From: Ketobacter sp. MCCC 1A13808
GTDB lineage: Bacteria; Pseudomonadota; Gammaproteobacteria; Pseudomonadales; Ketobacteraceae
Assembly (NCBI RefSeq): GCF_009746715.1
Contig: NZ_VRKW01000009.1
Coordinates: 1 to 64,000 of the forward strand
DNA length: 64,000 nt
Direction of reading: 5' to 3'
The number at the start of each line of letters is the position of its first letter. Within the stretch, counting starts at the first letter, position 1. The notes beneath the pieces are model-generated. The model worked only from the letters and a program-made list of their open reading frames with translations, had not been told where the DNA came from and searched no databases. The translations under genes and the position numbers were made by a program. Of this stretch, positions 14,497 through 23,972 are shown in pieces.

Positions 14497-15954
14497 CTAT
14501 TGTTCTAAGGTAACGCAATGATAATTCTCTATATCAAAGCGATTCAGGAGTTGTTGCATTTTAAAACTGCTCCAGGGAAATCCGACACTATTAAAGCCGT
14601 TTTTATCCAGATAATAGCTGGAACAACCACCGCTATTCCATACCGTCCCATGTAAATGTTTCTGTACTTTCAGGTTGTAGTTTTGTTGCACGGCTGCATC
14701 AACATCCATACGCGTAAAGGCATTTTCACGCATGGCGTTCAGAGCACTCATGATGTAGGTAATCTGTGCTTCAATAACAATAAATGCGGAGTTATGACCT
14801 ATCCCCAGATTGGGGCCGAGCACCATAAAAGCATTAGGAAATCCGCTAATGGTCGTGCCGCGATAAGCCTGCATCTTGTGCTGCCATACCTCAGACAACG
14901 AACAGCCCACACCATCAAATATCTTTTCCGCAATTGGGGGTTCTGTGACATAAAATCCCGTGCCCATTATGATGGTATCTACATCGGTTTCACTGCCGTC
15001 CTCTGCAATTACAGTGGAGCCACGGATTTGTGTTACTGCGCCGGAATGTAGCGAAACATTGCTTTGGCTTACAGCCGGGTAATAGTCATTAGACATCAAC
15101 ACCCGCTTGCAACCCAGCGTATAATCGGGTGTCAGTTTTTCCCTTAATTCCGCATCCGGCACCTTTACACGCAAATGCAATTGCGCCAGTTTCTGGATCT
15201 GTTGCAACAGAACCGGTTGCCGGAAACCGATACCGAAAGTTTCAAATCCACCGAATAAAACACTACGCCACGCATTGATTAGGAGGGAATTGCCAAACAG
15301 CTTTTTCTCAGTTTGTGTCACCTGACGATTAGGCTTTGGTAAAACCCATTGCGGTGTTCTTTGAAAAACCGAAAGCTGTTTTACCAGCGGCTGAATTTCC
15401 GGCACAAACTGAATAGCCGAGGCGCCGGTTCCTATTACCGCAACACGTTCGGCATTTAACGAGTGGTCATGACGCCAACGGGAGGAATGAAACAAGGTTC
15501 CGGAGAAGGAATCCAGCCCCGGAATATCGGGCACTATAGGTTCATGTAAATACCCGCTGCAGGTAACTAAAGTGCGGGAATGATAGGTTTTGTCTGCCGT
15601 GCGTACGACCCAAAGGCATTGCTCTTCACACCACTGCGCACGCTCTACCGGCTGTTGATATTCGATGTATTGACCTATGCCAAAATACTCTGCCGTATTA
15701 CGCACGTAATCAAGAATTTCACTCTGTCCTGCAAAGGTGCGGGACCAACGCGGATTCTGCGCAAATGAATACGAATACAATGCCGATGGCACATCACATT
15801 CACACCCGGGATAGGTATTATCCCGCCAGGTGCCACCCAGATCAGTTGCTTTTTCCAGAATCACAAAATTACTGAAATTATTTTCAAGCAATCGTATCCC
15901 GGTTCCGATACCACTAATACCTGCGCCGATGATCAATACATCGAATACCTTCAT
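14497..15954 (-). CDS. Flavin-dependent monooxygenase, Baeyer-Villiger-like
   Basis: The 485-residue protein begins with an FAD-binding Rossmann motif, IIGAGISGIGTGIRLLE, and has a second (NADPH) motif, AVIGTGASAIQFVPEI. Between them lies FSGTLFHSSRWRHD, close to the FxGxxxHxxxW fingerprint of Baeyer-Villiger and related flavin monooxygenases. Such enzymes insert or add one oxygen atom to ketones or heteroatoms, using NADPH and O2. The start ATG 15954 overlaps the stop of the SRPBCC gene upstream on the same strand by four bases, so the two are translationally coupled. A divergent AraC regulator next to them is the likely controller. The substrate is unknown; an alicyclic or steroid-like ketone is plausible. 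Confidence 0.88.
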   Translation of the reverse strand: MKVFDVLIIGAGISGIGTGIRLLENNFSNFVILEKATDLGGTWRDNTYPGCECDVPSALYSYSFAQNPRWSRTFAGQSEILDYVRNTAEYFGIGQYIEYQQPVERAQWCEEQCLWVVRTADKTYHSRTLVTCSGYLHEPIVPDIPGLDSFSGTLFHSSRWRHDHSLNAERVAVIGTGASAIQFVPEIQPLVKQLSVFQRTPQWVLPKPNRQVTQTEKKLFGNSLLINAWRSVLFGGFETFGIGFRQPVLLQQIQKLAQLHLRVKVPDAELREKLTPDYTLGCKRVLMSNDYYPAVSQSNVSLHSGAVTQIRGSTVIAEDGSETDVDTIIMGTGFYVTEPPIAEKIFDGVGCSLSEVWQHKMQAYRGTTISGFPNAFMVLGPNLGIGHNSAFIVIEAQITYIMSALNAMRENAFTRMDVDAAVQQNYNLKVQKHLHGTVWNSGGCSSYYLDKNGFNSVGFPWSSFKMQQLLNRFDIENYHCVTLEQ

Positions 15955-16364
15955 GCTATTTTTTTCATGCCACGCCGGACCACGTTACCCAATACGGTTT
16001 TAACAATAGGGGCCACCAGAGGAATCGGTGAATCAATTTCAATAGTCCAGTTCACCATTGATCCCTCACTGGTTTCACTGAACTCCAGCTTACCGCGGTG
16101 ATGGGTAATAGGGCCGCCATTACGGCTGATGCGGTAGTGGATGCTGCGATCGGTTTCTATCGCAGTTACGGTTTCTTCTACCCCTAAAGGCCAGGGCCCG
16201 ATCCTGCGCACAGAGCCCACTCCGTTTACATCCCCCTGGCCAGACTTGATCCGCTTTACCGGAACCGGAAATAGCTCACTCAGATTCTGATGGTCCGCGA
16301 AAAAGCTGAACACTTCAGAAACAGGTTTGCGGTAACGCTGTACCGCGACGATTTGTTGTGCCAT
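15951..16364 (-). CDS. SRPBCC family protein
   Basis: From ATG 16364, which has GAGGTGG just upstream, the protein has 137 residues. An upstream in-frame start at 16430 lacks a ribosome site and would overlap the regulator's promoter. The sequence fits the SRPBCC/polyketide-cyclase-like helix-grip fold: an opening strand IVAVQRYRKPVSEVFSFFAD, a central VGSVRRIGPWPLGVEETVTA, and WTIEIDSPIPLVAPIV before the C-terminal helix. These proteins bind hydrophobic ligands in a deep cavity. Coupling to the monooxygenase suggests it binds the same substrate or product. Enzymatic activity is not evident. Confidence 0.75.
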   Translation of the reverse strand: MAQQIVAVQRYRKPVSEVFSFFADHQNLSELFPVPVKRIKSGQGDVNGVGSVRRIGPWPLGVEETVTAIETDRSIHYRISRNGGPITHHRGKLEFSETSEGSMVNWTIEIDSPIPLVAPIVKTVLGNVVRRGMKKIA

Positions 16365-16510
16365 GGAAAACCACCTCAGATAAGTACTATAAACAGGCCA
16401 CCCAACCTCCAGGCAGCCAGACTGTGACATTGTCTGATGTCGTGATGCTTGAGCGTGAGAGGCAATTGTGCCACTATTCTTGTCACATCAGGCCATTGGT
16501 GCACAACTGT

Positions 16511-17533
16511 ATGCATGACCCCCTCCACATTCACCAACCCACACTGCCGGTTGCCTACCCTCAACTGGTTCTGGAGATTGTGTCGGAACGAGGCTTCAAC
16601 CCTTCGCAGGTGTTAAAACTGGCACAATTACCCGCAGATATCCTTGCCAACACCGGCGGCCGCATCACTCCGATGCAATACACCCAGATTACAGCCTGCG
16701 CAGCGCAGCTACTGAATGACCAGGGATTGGGGATGGAAGTCGGACTCAGAATGCGCCCCACCGCCCATGGTTTTCTCGGTTATGCCGTTATGACCTGTGC
16801 CAACCTGCACGAAGCCCTTTTACTTAGCCTCCGCTTTATGCGACTGCGGCAACGTCATATCCAGACTGCCTATACCCGTGAGCAGGGCACCACTGTTATT
16901 ACCTTGCGTGAAAGCCATGATTTCGGGCCGGTACGGCATTTTTTTCTTGAGGGGATGCTGATCGGCATGGCGCGATCCAGCCAGTTTTTGCTGAATACAG
17001 ATTCACTGTTCGGGGAGTTATGGTTCGACTATCCACAACCGGATTATTTTGAGCGTTACCAGGATCGCCTGCCATGTGTGAAGTTTGAGATGCCATCAGT
17101 GCAACTGCGCACGCCATCGTGCTATCTGGACCAACCACTCAGAATGGCGGATGCGATTGCATCACGTCAGGCGGTACAACAATGCGAGCGAGAATTGGCA
17201 GAAATCGGCAACGAAGAGGATTTTTTAACGAACCTGCGGGAATTGCTACGGGATCAGATTGACACCGGGCCAGGCCTGGACAGGGTGGCAGCGAGTTTAT
17301 TCATATCCGGCCGAACTCTCAAACGCCGCCTGCACGCCAACGGGACTTCGTTTCAGCGTTTACTGGATGATGTACGTTTCGGAGAAAGTAAACGCCTGAT
17401 GCGCAATCCGGCGCTGTCGTTACAGCAGATTGCGTTTCGACTGGGTTATGGGGATCCAGCCAATTTTACCCGGGCATTCCGTAAGTGGGCAGGTTGTTCG
17501 CCCAGTGAATTCCGGGCGCGATTGCGATTCTAA
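16511..17533 (+). CDS. AraC-family transcriptional regulator
   Basis: From ATG 16511 the protein has 340 residues, the normal length for AraC regulators with an arabinose-binding-like N-terminal domain (OruR/ArgR type). The N-terminal half contains VLKLAQLPADILANTGGRIT and MEVGLRMRPTAHGFLGYAVM. The C-terminal double helix-turn-helix runs VAASLFISGRTLKRRLHANG and LQQIAFRLGYGDPANFTRAF. The ATG at 16445 is possible but would give an atypical extension. It is divergent from the SRPBCC-monooxygenase pair across about 146 bases, so it most probably activates that pair. The effector is unknown. Its stop overlaps the convergent PepSY-like gene by four bases. Confidence 0.88.
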   Translation: MHDPLHIHQPTLPVAYPQLVLEIVSERGFNPSQVLKLAQLPADILANTGGRITPMQYTQITACAAQLLNDQGLGMEVGLRMRPTAHGFLGYAVMTCANLHEALLLSLRFMRLRQRHIQTAYTREQGTTVITLRESHDFGPVRHFFLEGMLIGMARSSQFLLNTDSLFGELWFDYPQPDYFERYQDRLPCVKFEMPSVQLRTPSCYLDQPLRMADAIASRQAVQQCERELAEIGNEEDFLTNLRELLRDQIDTGPGLDRVAASLFISGRTLKRRLHANGTSFQRLLDDVRFGESKRLMRNPALSLQQIAFRLGYGDPANFTRAFRKWAGCSPSEFRARLRF

Positions 17534-18015
17534 TCATCTGCAACTACGATTTTACGGCCATCAGCAGACACATCCAAGTCGAGCTTTTCACCGCCTTGCT
17601 GACCGACAAATTCATAGCCGACGACCTTTTTACTCTCAGAATGACTCGCTTCAATAAAGGAAGCAGTAAACCCCGGATAAGCAGATTCGACGGCATTCAG
17701 TACTGCACCCGGCACCAGATCATGAGTGAACTCAACTTCAATTTCTTCCACATCGCCCGCAGGTGTTATATCCACCTCCAGTTTGCGCCCGTCAGCAAGA
17801 ACGCCCTGTATTTCATATACCAGATCACCATTCTCTTCTTCGGTGTTGGCACTTTGATAGGTTGCCTCCGGCATTAGCTTACTGACTTTATCCATTAGCT
17901 CGGCTGGCACGGTCTCCAGACCGATTTTTACTTCTTCACCCGCTATCGTGTGGACAGCAATAAAAAGTAAAGGGAAGATCACGCCGTACTTCGACTTCAT
18001 CGCCATGCCCTTCAT
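17530..18015 (-). CDS. Exported PepSY-like protein
   Basis: The 161-residue protein has an N-terminal signal peptide (MKSKYGVIFPLLFIAVHTIA, then GEE). Two repeats of a beta-lactamase-inhibitor-like PepSY module follow, each with a strand pattern such as VYEIQGVLADGRKLEVDITP and GYEFVGQQGGEKLDLDVSAD. It is expected in the periplasm. Its ATG overlaps the stop of the upstream coiled-coil gene (ATGA), with AAGGTG ten bases before, so the two are translationally coupled. PepSY-like proteins are thought to bind or inhibit peptidases or to sense envelope conditions, but no specific role can be assigned. Confidence 0.7.
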   Translation of the reverse strand: MKGMAMKSKYGVIFPLLFIAVHTIAGEEVKIGLETVPAELMDKVSKLMPEATYQSANTEEENGDLVYEIQGVLADGRKLEVDITPAGDVEEIEVEFTHDLVPGAVLNAVESAYPGFTASFIEASHSESKKVVGYEFVGQQGGEKLDLDVSADGRKIVVADD

Positions 18016-18257
18016 TTCGTTTTATCACCTTTCATTTTTACAAACATATCGCGCAATTCATTTTGAACAATCGGCCAGAAATCTTTCAGGGTATCCCAGC
18101 GATTTTCCATCGTCGCCAGATAGGCTTCCAGATTATCTATGGCCTGGTGCTGGTCGGACTCTTCCAATTGTTTGAGTTGCACTTTTAACTCTGCGATGGA
18201 TCGTTCCAATTCAGCAATATGTAGTTCCAGTTCCTGCTTTTTAGTTGTGGTTTCCAT
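18012..18257 (-). CDS. Small coiled-coil protein
   Basis: The 81-residue protein is almost entirely heptad-like: ELELHIAELERSIAELKVQL then KQLEESDQHQAIDNLEAYLA. A short aromatic part, WDTLKDFWPIVQNELRDMF, follows. There is no signal peptide or membrane segment. I do not recognise a family. It is coupled by an ATGA overlap to the exported PepSY-like gene and lies 49 bases downstream of the Na/Pi transporter, so the three may form one transcript. Confidence 0.6.
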   Translation of the reverse strand: METTTKKQELELHIAELERSIAELKVQLKQLEESDQHQAIDNLEAYLATMENRWDTLKDFWPIVQNELRDMFVKMKGDKTK

Positions 18258-18306
18258 TTACCTGCTCCGGCGAAATACAAATAAAAGTGATTGCAATAAT
18301 CCCGGG

Positions 18307-19497
18307 TCAGACCCCCAGAAGATTACTCCCGCCAATCAAAACTAAAGGCGCTATAAAAAACACAATCAAGACATAGCCAACTACATACAATTTGCTCTTC
18401 ATGGTGGCTTCAGCCAGCTTATCGGCAGCCCAGAGCGGAATATCCCTCAGAAACGGGATACCGTAAATCAACACCACACCCAGGAAGTTATAGATCAAGT
18501 GTATTAATGCAATTTGCAATGCAAAGATCGCATTAGGGCCAGCCACTGCAGTCGCCGCCAATAGCGCAGTAATGCAGGTTCCGATGTTGGCACCAAGAGT
18601 AAATGGATAAATCTGCCGCAGGGAAAATACTCCGCTCCCTGCCAGAGGCACAATCAAACTGGTGGTCGTTGAGCTGGATTGAACCAGCACCGTGATCACG
18701 GTACCGGAAGTAATACCGGACACCGGGCCACGACCGACGGCCGAATGTAAAATGTCTTTGGCTTTACCCACCATTAACGATTTTAGTAATTTGCCGATAA
18801 GTGTAATTACGATGAAAATAGTCACAATTCCGAGCACAGCCATGGCAATGCCTGTGGCCATATCAGGCAAGCCTCCCAGCACACTGCTTTCTAAGAACTT
18901 CACCGGAGGTTTTACAATAGGCTTAATAAAATCCAAGCCGCCCATGTCCATCGGGTCGCCCCCCACTAACAAGTTTGCGAGGCTAGCCCCCATCTTTTCA
19001 AGAAAGCCGAACATAATCTCCAGGGGCAGAAAGATTGCGACACTGAGCAAATTAAAAAAGTCGTGTACCGTTGCCGCAGCAAATGCCCGGCGAAATTCGT
19101 CTCCCTTGCGTACATGACCAAGGCTGACGATTGTATTGGTAATGGTGGTTCCGATATTCGCGCCCATCACCATGGGAATGGCGATACTCACCGGCAAGCC
19201 ACCGGCAACAAGGCCAACAATAATAGACGTAACCGTACTGGAAGACTGAATAAGTGCGGTGGCAAGAGTACCGACCACCAAACCGGCAACGGGATTGCTC
19301 GCAAAAGCAAACAGTTCTTTAGCCTGCTCCCCTGCTGAGAGTTTGAAACCACTGCCGATTAATGAAACCGCAACCAGCAACAAGTAAATCAGTCCGGCAA
19401 CCTGCAGCCATTTAATCCAACCAGGACCGGTGGAAGTCTGAGGTAATCCTTTGTCTGGTGTCGCAGCTTGTGTTGTGTGTGTCGTGGTTGCTGTCAT
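18307..19497 (-). CDS. Na/Pi cotransporter family protein
   Basis: From ATG 19497 (AGGA eight bases upstream) the protein has 396 residues. An in-frame start at 19539 is less likely. It contains the inverted-repeat signature of the NptA/SLC34 family: ALIQSSSTVTSIIVGL in the first half and VLVQSSSTTTSLIVPLAG in the second. Each is followed by a glycine-rich segment (VMGANIGTTITNTIVS and TLGANIGTCITALLAA). About eight to ten membrane segments are visible. It lacks the C-terminal PhoU-like domain found in longer bacterial homologues. It should carry phosphate or a related anion with sodium across the inner membrane. Confidence 0.88.
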   Translation of the reverse strand: MTATTTHTTQAATPDKGLPQTSTGPGWIKWLQVAGLIYLLLVAVSLIGSGFKLSAGEQAKELFAFASNPVAGLVVGTLATALIQSSSTVTSIIVGLVAGGLPVSIAIPMVMGANIGTTITNTIVSLGHVRKGDEFRRAFAAATVHDFFNLLSVAIFLPLEIMFGFLEKMGASLANLLVGGDPMDMGGLDFIKPIVKPPVKFLESSVLGGLPDMATGIAMAVLGIVTIFIVITLIGKLLKSLMVGKAKDILHSAVGRGPVSGITSGTVITVLVQSSSTTTSLIVPLAGSGVFSLRQIYPFTLGANIGTCITALLAATAVAGPNAIFALQIALIHLIYNFLGVVLIYGIPFLRDIPLWAADKLAEATMKSKLYVVGYVLIVFFIAPLVLIGGSNLLGV

Positions 19498-19757
19498 AGC
19501 AAATATCCTGAAGGCGTTCGCAGTACAACTATCGGTCAATAAAGCAGCAAGTCGTAAAGCAACCTGCCCGCGCAGCTAACTCTGCTACGGCGAACCATAT
19601 TAAAAATGAATGACATGTTCATGACAAAAAACACGAACACAGAACTTTCGTCAAAAAGACAACTATACGTCTGAGAGTGACCGGACTCATGCGCATCCGG
19701 CACCATATAAGGTACCCTGACACCATGCATTCCGAAACACCCCACAGGAGAATCTGA

Positions 19758-20270
19758 ATGACCGAAGAAACTCTTCACTATTTCGCCTACGGCTCCAATT
19801 TATCCGTGAAACGATTGCAAAAAAGAGTTCCCGGAGCCACTCCCCTGGGTGTTTACTTCTTACCTGAGCACCAGCTCCTGTTTCATAAACAGGGCAAAGA
19901 CGGTTCCGCCAAATGCGACGCCGCTCATACCGGAAACCCCACTGACCTGGTCTACGGTGTACTCTATACAATCCCCCGCCGGGAAAAACCGTTCCTGGAT
20001 CTCGCAGAAGGACTCGGCGTGGGCTATCAAAGCCGGGATGTCACCATATTTGACGCTGATCAGCAACCTCAAACCGCCATGACTTACTACGCCATTTTGA
20101 TTAACCGCAGAATGGCGCCATATAGTTGGTATAAAAGCCATGTTTTGACAGGAGCCAGAGAAGCCGGCCGGCCTGCTGAATACATTGAAAAAATCCAGCA
20201 AATAGAAGCAGTTGAAGATCAGGACTATGAACGGGAAATGCTGGAACGGAGCATTTACCTGCCCGTTTGA
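19758..20270 (+). CDS. Gamma-glutamylcyclotransferase-like protein
   Basis: The 170-residue protein starts with LHYFAYGSNLSVKRLQKRVP. It holds the YGSNL substrate-binding loop of the gamma-glutamylcyclotransferase (AIG2/BtrG) fold. A second motif, DLVYGVLYTIPRRE, forms a core strand, and LDLAEGLGVGYQSRDVTI contains the glutamate that usually acts as catalytic base. Enzymes of this fold release 5-oxoproline from gamma-glutamyl peptides. It is a stand-alone gene upstream of sahR. AGGAG lies a suitable distance before the ATG. The substrate is uncertain. Confidence 0.8.
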   Translation: MTEETLHYFAYGSNLSVKRLQKRVPGATPLGVYFLPEHQLLFHKQGKDGSAKCDAAHTGNPTDLVYGVLYTIPRREKPFLDLAEGLGVGYQSRDVTIFDADQQPQTAMTYYAILINRRMAPYSWYKSHVLTGAREAGRPAEYIEKIQQIEAVEDQDYEREMLERSIYLPV

Positions 20271-20304
20271 GGGAAATCAGGCTTCCGTTTCTGCACGGCA
20301 AAAA

Positions 20305-20330
20305 CCTATATCAAAATATTTTGATATAGG
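20305..20330. promoter_or_regulatory. Perfect 26-bp palindrome, probable SahR operator
   Basis: The half-site CCTATATCAAAAT is followed directly by its exact reverse complement, with no spacer. It lies 27 bases before the sahR start codon and overlaps the best -35 element. ArsR-family dimers bind such AT-rich palindromes, and SahR operators in proteobacteria are of this ATATCAA...TTGATAT form. It is the only copy I noticed in the window. Confidence 0.8.
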
Positions 20331-20349
20331 TGGGATTCACTGTTAGACT
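20321..20349 (+). promoter_or_regulatory. Candidate sahR promoter overlapping the operator
   Basis: TTGATA (20321-20326) and TAGACT (20344-20349) are 17 bases apart. The -35 element is the right arm of the palindrome, so a bound repressor would block RNA polymerase. The predicted start near 20356 is almost at the ATG 20358, suggesting a leaderless or nearly leaderless message. The -10 is a moderate match only. Confidence 0.4.
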
Positions 20350-20357
20350 TGCCCACC

Positions 20358-21353
20358 ATGAATGCCGATGCCCAATCCACAGTGCTGAACAAGCTAGTTC
20401 CTGACAACCTGACGTCCCTTGCCCTACTCTGCAAAGGCTGCGGCGACCCGTTGCGCCTGGAAGTTTTACGCACCCTGAAAACCGCCTCTTTTGGTGTACT
20501 GGAACTGTGTGACATTTTCGATATCAAGCAACCGGCCATGAGTCATCATCTGAAAGTCCTTACCAAAGCCGGGGCCATCACCCCCCGAAGGGAAGGCAAC
20601 TCCATTTTTTATCGCCGGGTTTTAGCCGATACCGCTACACCGCTGGGGCAATTGTTAGCGTCACTGTACGCAAGCATCGATCAGGTACCGCTAGCATTGA
20701 CCACCGCCGACAATATTCACCGCATAAAGCAAGAGCGCGAAGAAGTTTCCAGGGAATTTTTTGACCGTCATGCGGACCAATTCCGTGAGCAACAGGAATT
20801 GATTGCTCTGTTCGATCAATACGCCGGCAACGTCAAAGACATGCTGCTGCAAACCGATCCGCAAAAGGATCACAGCGCGCTGGAGATCGGACCCGGCGAA
20901 GGTGCATTCCTACCCACGCTGTCACAACTGTTCGGAACCGTCACCGCCATCGACATTTCCAAAGAGATGTTAGAAAAGGCAGAAGCATTACGGCAGCAAC
21001 ATCAACTGGATAACGTTACGCTACTGTGTGCCGATACCGAAGATGCCGTGCAGCAGGCCAAACAGTTTGATCGCATCGTCTGCAATATGGTTTTACATCA
21101 CGTACCGTCGCCGGCTGATGTTTTTGAAGATTGCACCCGGTTATTAAAAAGTGGCGGCACATTAGTGGTGGCGGATTTATGTCACCACGATCAGGATTGG
21201 GCAAAACAAAGCTGCGGTGATTTGTGGCTGGGTTTTGACCCTGAAGAGTTAACCGATTGGGCGCAAGAAGCCGGATTGGACAGCAAGGACAGTCTCTATC
21301 TGGGACTACGAAACGGGTTTCAGATTCAGATCAGACGTTTCGACAAACTTTAA
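20358..21353 (+). CDS. sahR: ArsR-family regulator fused to a SAM methyltransferase domain (SahR)
   Basis: The protein has 331 residues from ATG 20358. The N-terminal 100 residues are an ArsR winged helix (CGDPLRLEVLRTLKTASFGV, then ELCDIFDIKQPAMSHHLKVL). Residues about 150-300 are a class I methyltransferase-like domain with ALEIGPGEGAFLPTLSQLF and IDISKEMLEKAEALRQQH. The fusion matches SahR, the S-adenosylhomocysteine-responsive repressor of the methionine cycle in proteobacteria. The methyltransferase-like domain is the likely ligand site. The next genes, metK, ahcY and metF, are exactly its expected targets. A perfect palindrome at its promoter points to autoregulation of the whole operon. 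Confidence 0.88.
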   Translation: MNADAQSTVLNKLVPDNLTSLALLCKGCGDPLRLEVLRTLKTASFGVLELCDIFDIKQPAMSHHLKVLTKAGAITPRREGNSIFYRRVLADTATPLGQLLASLYASIDQVPLALTTADNIHRIKQEREEVSREFFDRHADQFREQQELIALFDQYAGNVKDMLLQTDPQKDHSALEIGPGEGAFLPTLSQLFGTVTAIDISKEMLEKAEALRQQHQLDNVTLLCADTEDAVQQAKQFDRIVCNMVLHHVPSPADVFEDCTRLLKSGGTLVVADLCHHDQDWAKQSCGDLWLGFDPEELTDWAQEAGLDSKDSLYLGLRNGFQIQIRRFDKL

Positions 21354-21383
21354 CATTGAACGCAAGCAAAGGAATCGAGTGTA

Positions 21384-22544
21384 ATGAGCGAATACTCCAT
21401 TTTCACATCAGAATCGGTCTCTGAAGGCCATCCCGATAAAATGGCAGACCAGATATCAGACGCTGTGCTGGATGCCATTATTAAAGACGATCCGCACGCC
21501 CGTGTGGCGGTGGAAACTATGGTTAAAACCGGTATGGCCGTTATCGCCGGAGAGGTTCGCACCAACACCTACGTCGATCTGGAAGACATCGTACGTAACG
21601 TAATTCTGGACATCGGTTATAACAGTTCTGATGTCGGATTTGATGGTGCCTCTTGTGCCGTTCTAAATGCTATCGGCAAACAATCTGCCGACATTGCAGT
21701 GGGCGTCGACGAAGCCGAAGACAAAGACCTGGGTGCAGGTGATCAGGGTTTAATGTTCGGATACGCCACCAATGAAACAGACGTACTGATGCCGGCAGCG
21801 ATACATTATTCACATCGTTTAGTTCAGCGTCAGGCCTATTTACGTAAAAACAAAATTTTATCCTGGCTGCGTCCGGACGCCAAAAGCCAGGTCACACTGC
21901 GCTACGAAAATGGCAAGCCTGTTGCTGTAGATGCGGTCGTTCTGTCTACCCAACATGATGAAGGTGTAAAGCTGGCCGATCTGCGCGAAGCCATTATGGA
22001 AGAACTGATCAAAAACGTACTTCCGGCTGAGTGGCTGCACAAGGATACTCAATATCACATCAATCCGACCGGCCAGTTTATTATCGGCGGGCCTGTAGGT
22101 GATTGTGGTCTGACCGGCCGTAAAATTATCGTCGACACTTACGGCGGCGCGGCGCGTCATGGTGGTGGTGCGTTCTCTGGTAAAGATCCTTCCAAAGTGG
22201 ATCGCTCTGCTGCTTATGCCGGCCGCTATGTTGCAAAAAACATTGTCGCGGCAGGTCTGGCCGACCGATGCGAAATTCAGGTTTCTTATGCCATTGGTGT
22301 AGCTGAACCGACTTCAATTTCAATCAATACGTTCGGCACCAACAAAGTCAGCGAAGAACAGATCGCCGGCCTGGTACGTGAACACTTTGACCTGCGCCCG
22401 CGCGGTGTTATTGAAATGCTGGATCTGCGCCGACCTATTTATCGTGCCACTGCAGCCTATGGTCACTTTGGCCGTGAAGAAGCAGAGTTCACTTGGGAAA
22501 AGACCGACAAAGCAGCCATTTTGCGCGACGCTGCCAATATTTAA
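21384..22544 (+). CDS. metK: S-adenosylmethionine synthetase
   Basis: The 386-residue protein is a full-length MetK, which makes SAM from methionine and ATP in the cytosol. The opening [20 protein letters not shown] is the family signature. [12 protein letters not shown] supplies the conserved substrate loop, and [19 protein letters not shown] is the P-loop-like phosphate-binding segment. No catalytic motif is missing. It starts 30 bases after sahR with AAAGGAA upstream, and is followed after 36 bases by ahcY. The product feeds the corrin methyltransferases of the neighbouring cobalamin operon, BioA, RsmE and other methyltransferases of the window. Confidence 0.98.
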   Translation: MSEYSIFTSESVSEGHPDKMADQISDAVLDAIIKDDPHARVAVETMVKTGMAVIAGEVRTNTYVDLEDIVRNVILDIGYNSSDVGFDGASCAVLNAIGKQSADIAVGVDEAEDKDLGAGDQGLMFGYATNETDVLMPAAIHYSHRLVQRQAYLRKNKILSWLRPDAKSQVTLRYENGKPVAVDAVVLSTQHDEGVKLADLREAIMEELIKNVLPAEWLHKDTQYHINPTGQFIIGGPVGDCGLTGRKIIVDTYGGAARHGGGAFSGKDPSKVDRSAAYAGRYVAKNIVAAGLADRCEIQVSYAIGVAEPTSISINTFGTNKVSEEQIAGLVREHFDLRPRGVIEMLDLRRPIYRATAAYGHFGREEAEFTWEKTDKAAILRDAANI

Positions 22545-22580
22545 ATTCATTCAACTATTTACTCTTCAAAGGGCTGAACT

Positions 22581-23969
22581 ATGAACGCCGTTCTCGAAAA
22601 CAATTTTAGCGATTATAAAGTTGCTGACATCTCACAGGCCGACTATGGCCGCCGCGAAATCGAAATCGCTGAAGGCGAAATGCCTGCGCTGATGGCACTG
22701 CGCACCAAGTACAAAGCGGAACAACCCCTGAAAGGCGCAAAGATCATGGGTTGCATTCACATGACCATTCAAACCGCTGTATTGATCGAAACACTGATCG
22801 AGCTGGGTGCAGATGTACGCTGGTCTTCCTGTAATATTTTTTCCACACAGGATCACGCTGCTGCTGCAGTCGCCGCTGCCGGCATTCCAGTGTTTGCCTG
22901 GAAAGGTGAAACCGAAGAAGAGTTCTGGTGGTGCATAGAGCAAACCGTTCTGAGCGAAGGCAAAGAGTGGGACGCCAATATGATTCTGGACGACGGCGGT
23001 GACTTAACCCTGTTGTTACATGACAAATACCCGCACATGCTGGACCGCATTCACGGTATTTCAGAAGAAACCACTACCGGTGTGCACCGTCTGTTGGAAA
23101 TGCTGGAAAAAGGCACCCTGAAAGTTCCCGCGATCAATGTCAACGACGCCGTAACCAAATCCAAAAACGACAACAAATACGGTTGTCGCCACAGTCTGAG
23201 TGACGCCATCAAACGTGGCACCGACCATCTGCTATCCGGTAAGAAAGCGTTAGTGATCGGCTACGGAGACGTAGGCAAAGGATCTGCTGCTTCGTTGCGT
23301 CAGGAAGGCATGATTGTGCGGGTCACTGAAATCGATCCGATTTGCGCAATGCAAGCCTGTATGGACGGTTTTGAAGTGTTGTCTCCCTATAACGACGGGA
23401 TCAATGACGGCAGCGAAAATTGCATTAACACAGCACTGTTGCAGAACACCGATCTGGTGGTTACCACCACCGGTAACGTCAACGTCTGTGATGCCAATAT
23501 GCTGAAAGGCCTGAAGAACGGCGCAGTCGTATGCAATATCGGTCACTTCGACAGTGAGATTGATACAGCGTTTATGCGTAAGAATTGGGAATGGCAGGAA
23601 ATTAAGCCTCAGGTTCACAAAATCTACCGCGACAAAGCCAGCAACAACCACTTGATCCTGTTATCCGAAGGTCGTCTGGTCAACCTGGGCAATGCCACAG
23701 GCCACCCATCACGCATTATGGATGGATCTTTCGCCAATCAGGTTCTGGCGCAAATCTATTTGTGGGAACGCAAGTTTGCCGACCTGCCTGCAGCAGAAAA
23801 GCAATCCAATCTGTATGTAAATGTGCTGCCGAAAAAGCTGGACGAAGAAGTCGCTGCAGAAATGGTGCGTGGCTTTGGCGGGGTGATTACGCGTATGACC
23901 GACACCCAGGCGGAATACATTAACATTCCGGTTGAAGGTCCTTTTAAACCAGACAGCTATAAGTACTGA
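22581..23969 (+). CDS. ahcY: S-adenosylhomocysteinase
   Basis: The 462-residue protein hydrolyses S-adenosylhomocysteine to homocysteine and adenosine, removing the product that inhibits methyltransferases. [20 protein letters not shown] and [15 protein letters not shown] are substrate-site signatures. The NAD-binding domain has [19 protein letters not shown], and the C-terminus ends in PDSYKY as in other family members. It lies in the sahR-metK-ahcY-metF operon, three bases before metF. SAH build-up is the expected inducing signal through SahR. Confidence 0.98.
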   Translation: MNAVLENNFSDYKVADISQADYGRREIEIAEGEMPALMALRTKYKAEQPLKGAKIMGCIHMTIQTAVLIETLIELGADVRWSSCNIFSTQDHAAAAVAAAGIPVFAWKGETEEEFWWCIEQTVLSEGKEWDANMILDDGGDLTLLLHDKYPHMLDRIHGISEETTTGVHRLLEMLEKGTLKVPAINVNDAVTKSKNDNKYGCRHSLSDAIKRGTDHLLSGKKALVIGYGDVGKGSAASLRQEGMIVRVTEIDPICAMQACMDGFEVLSPYNDGINDGSENCINTALLQNTDLVVTTTGNVNVCDANMLKGLKNGAVVCNIGHFDSEIDTAFMRKNWEWQEIKPQVHKIYRDKASNNHLILLSEGRLVNLGNATGHPSRIMDGSFANQVLAQIYLWERKFADLPAAEKQSNLYVNVLPKKLDEEVAAEMVRGFGGVITRMTDTQAEYINIPVEGPFKPDSYKY

Positions 23970-23972
23970 ACA

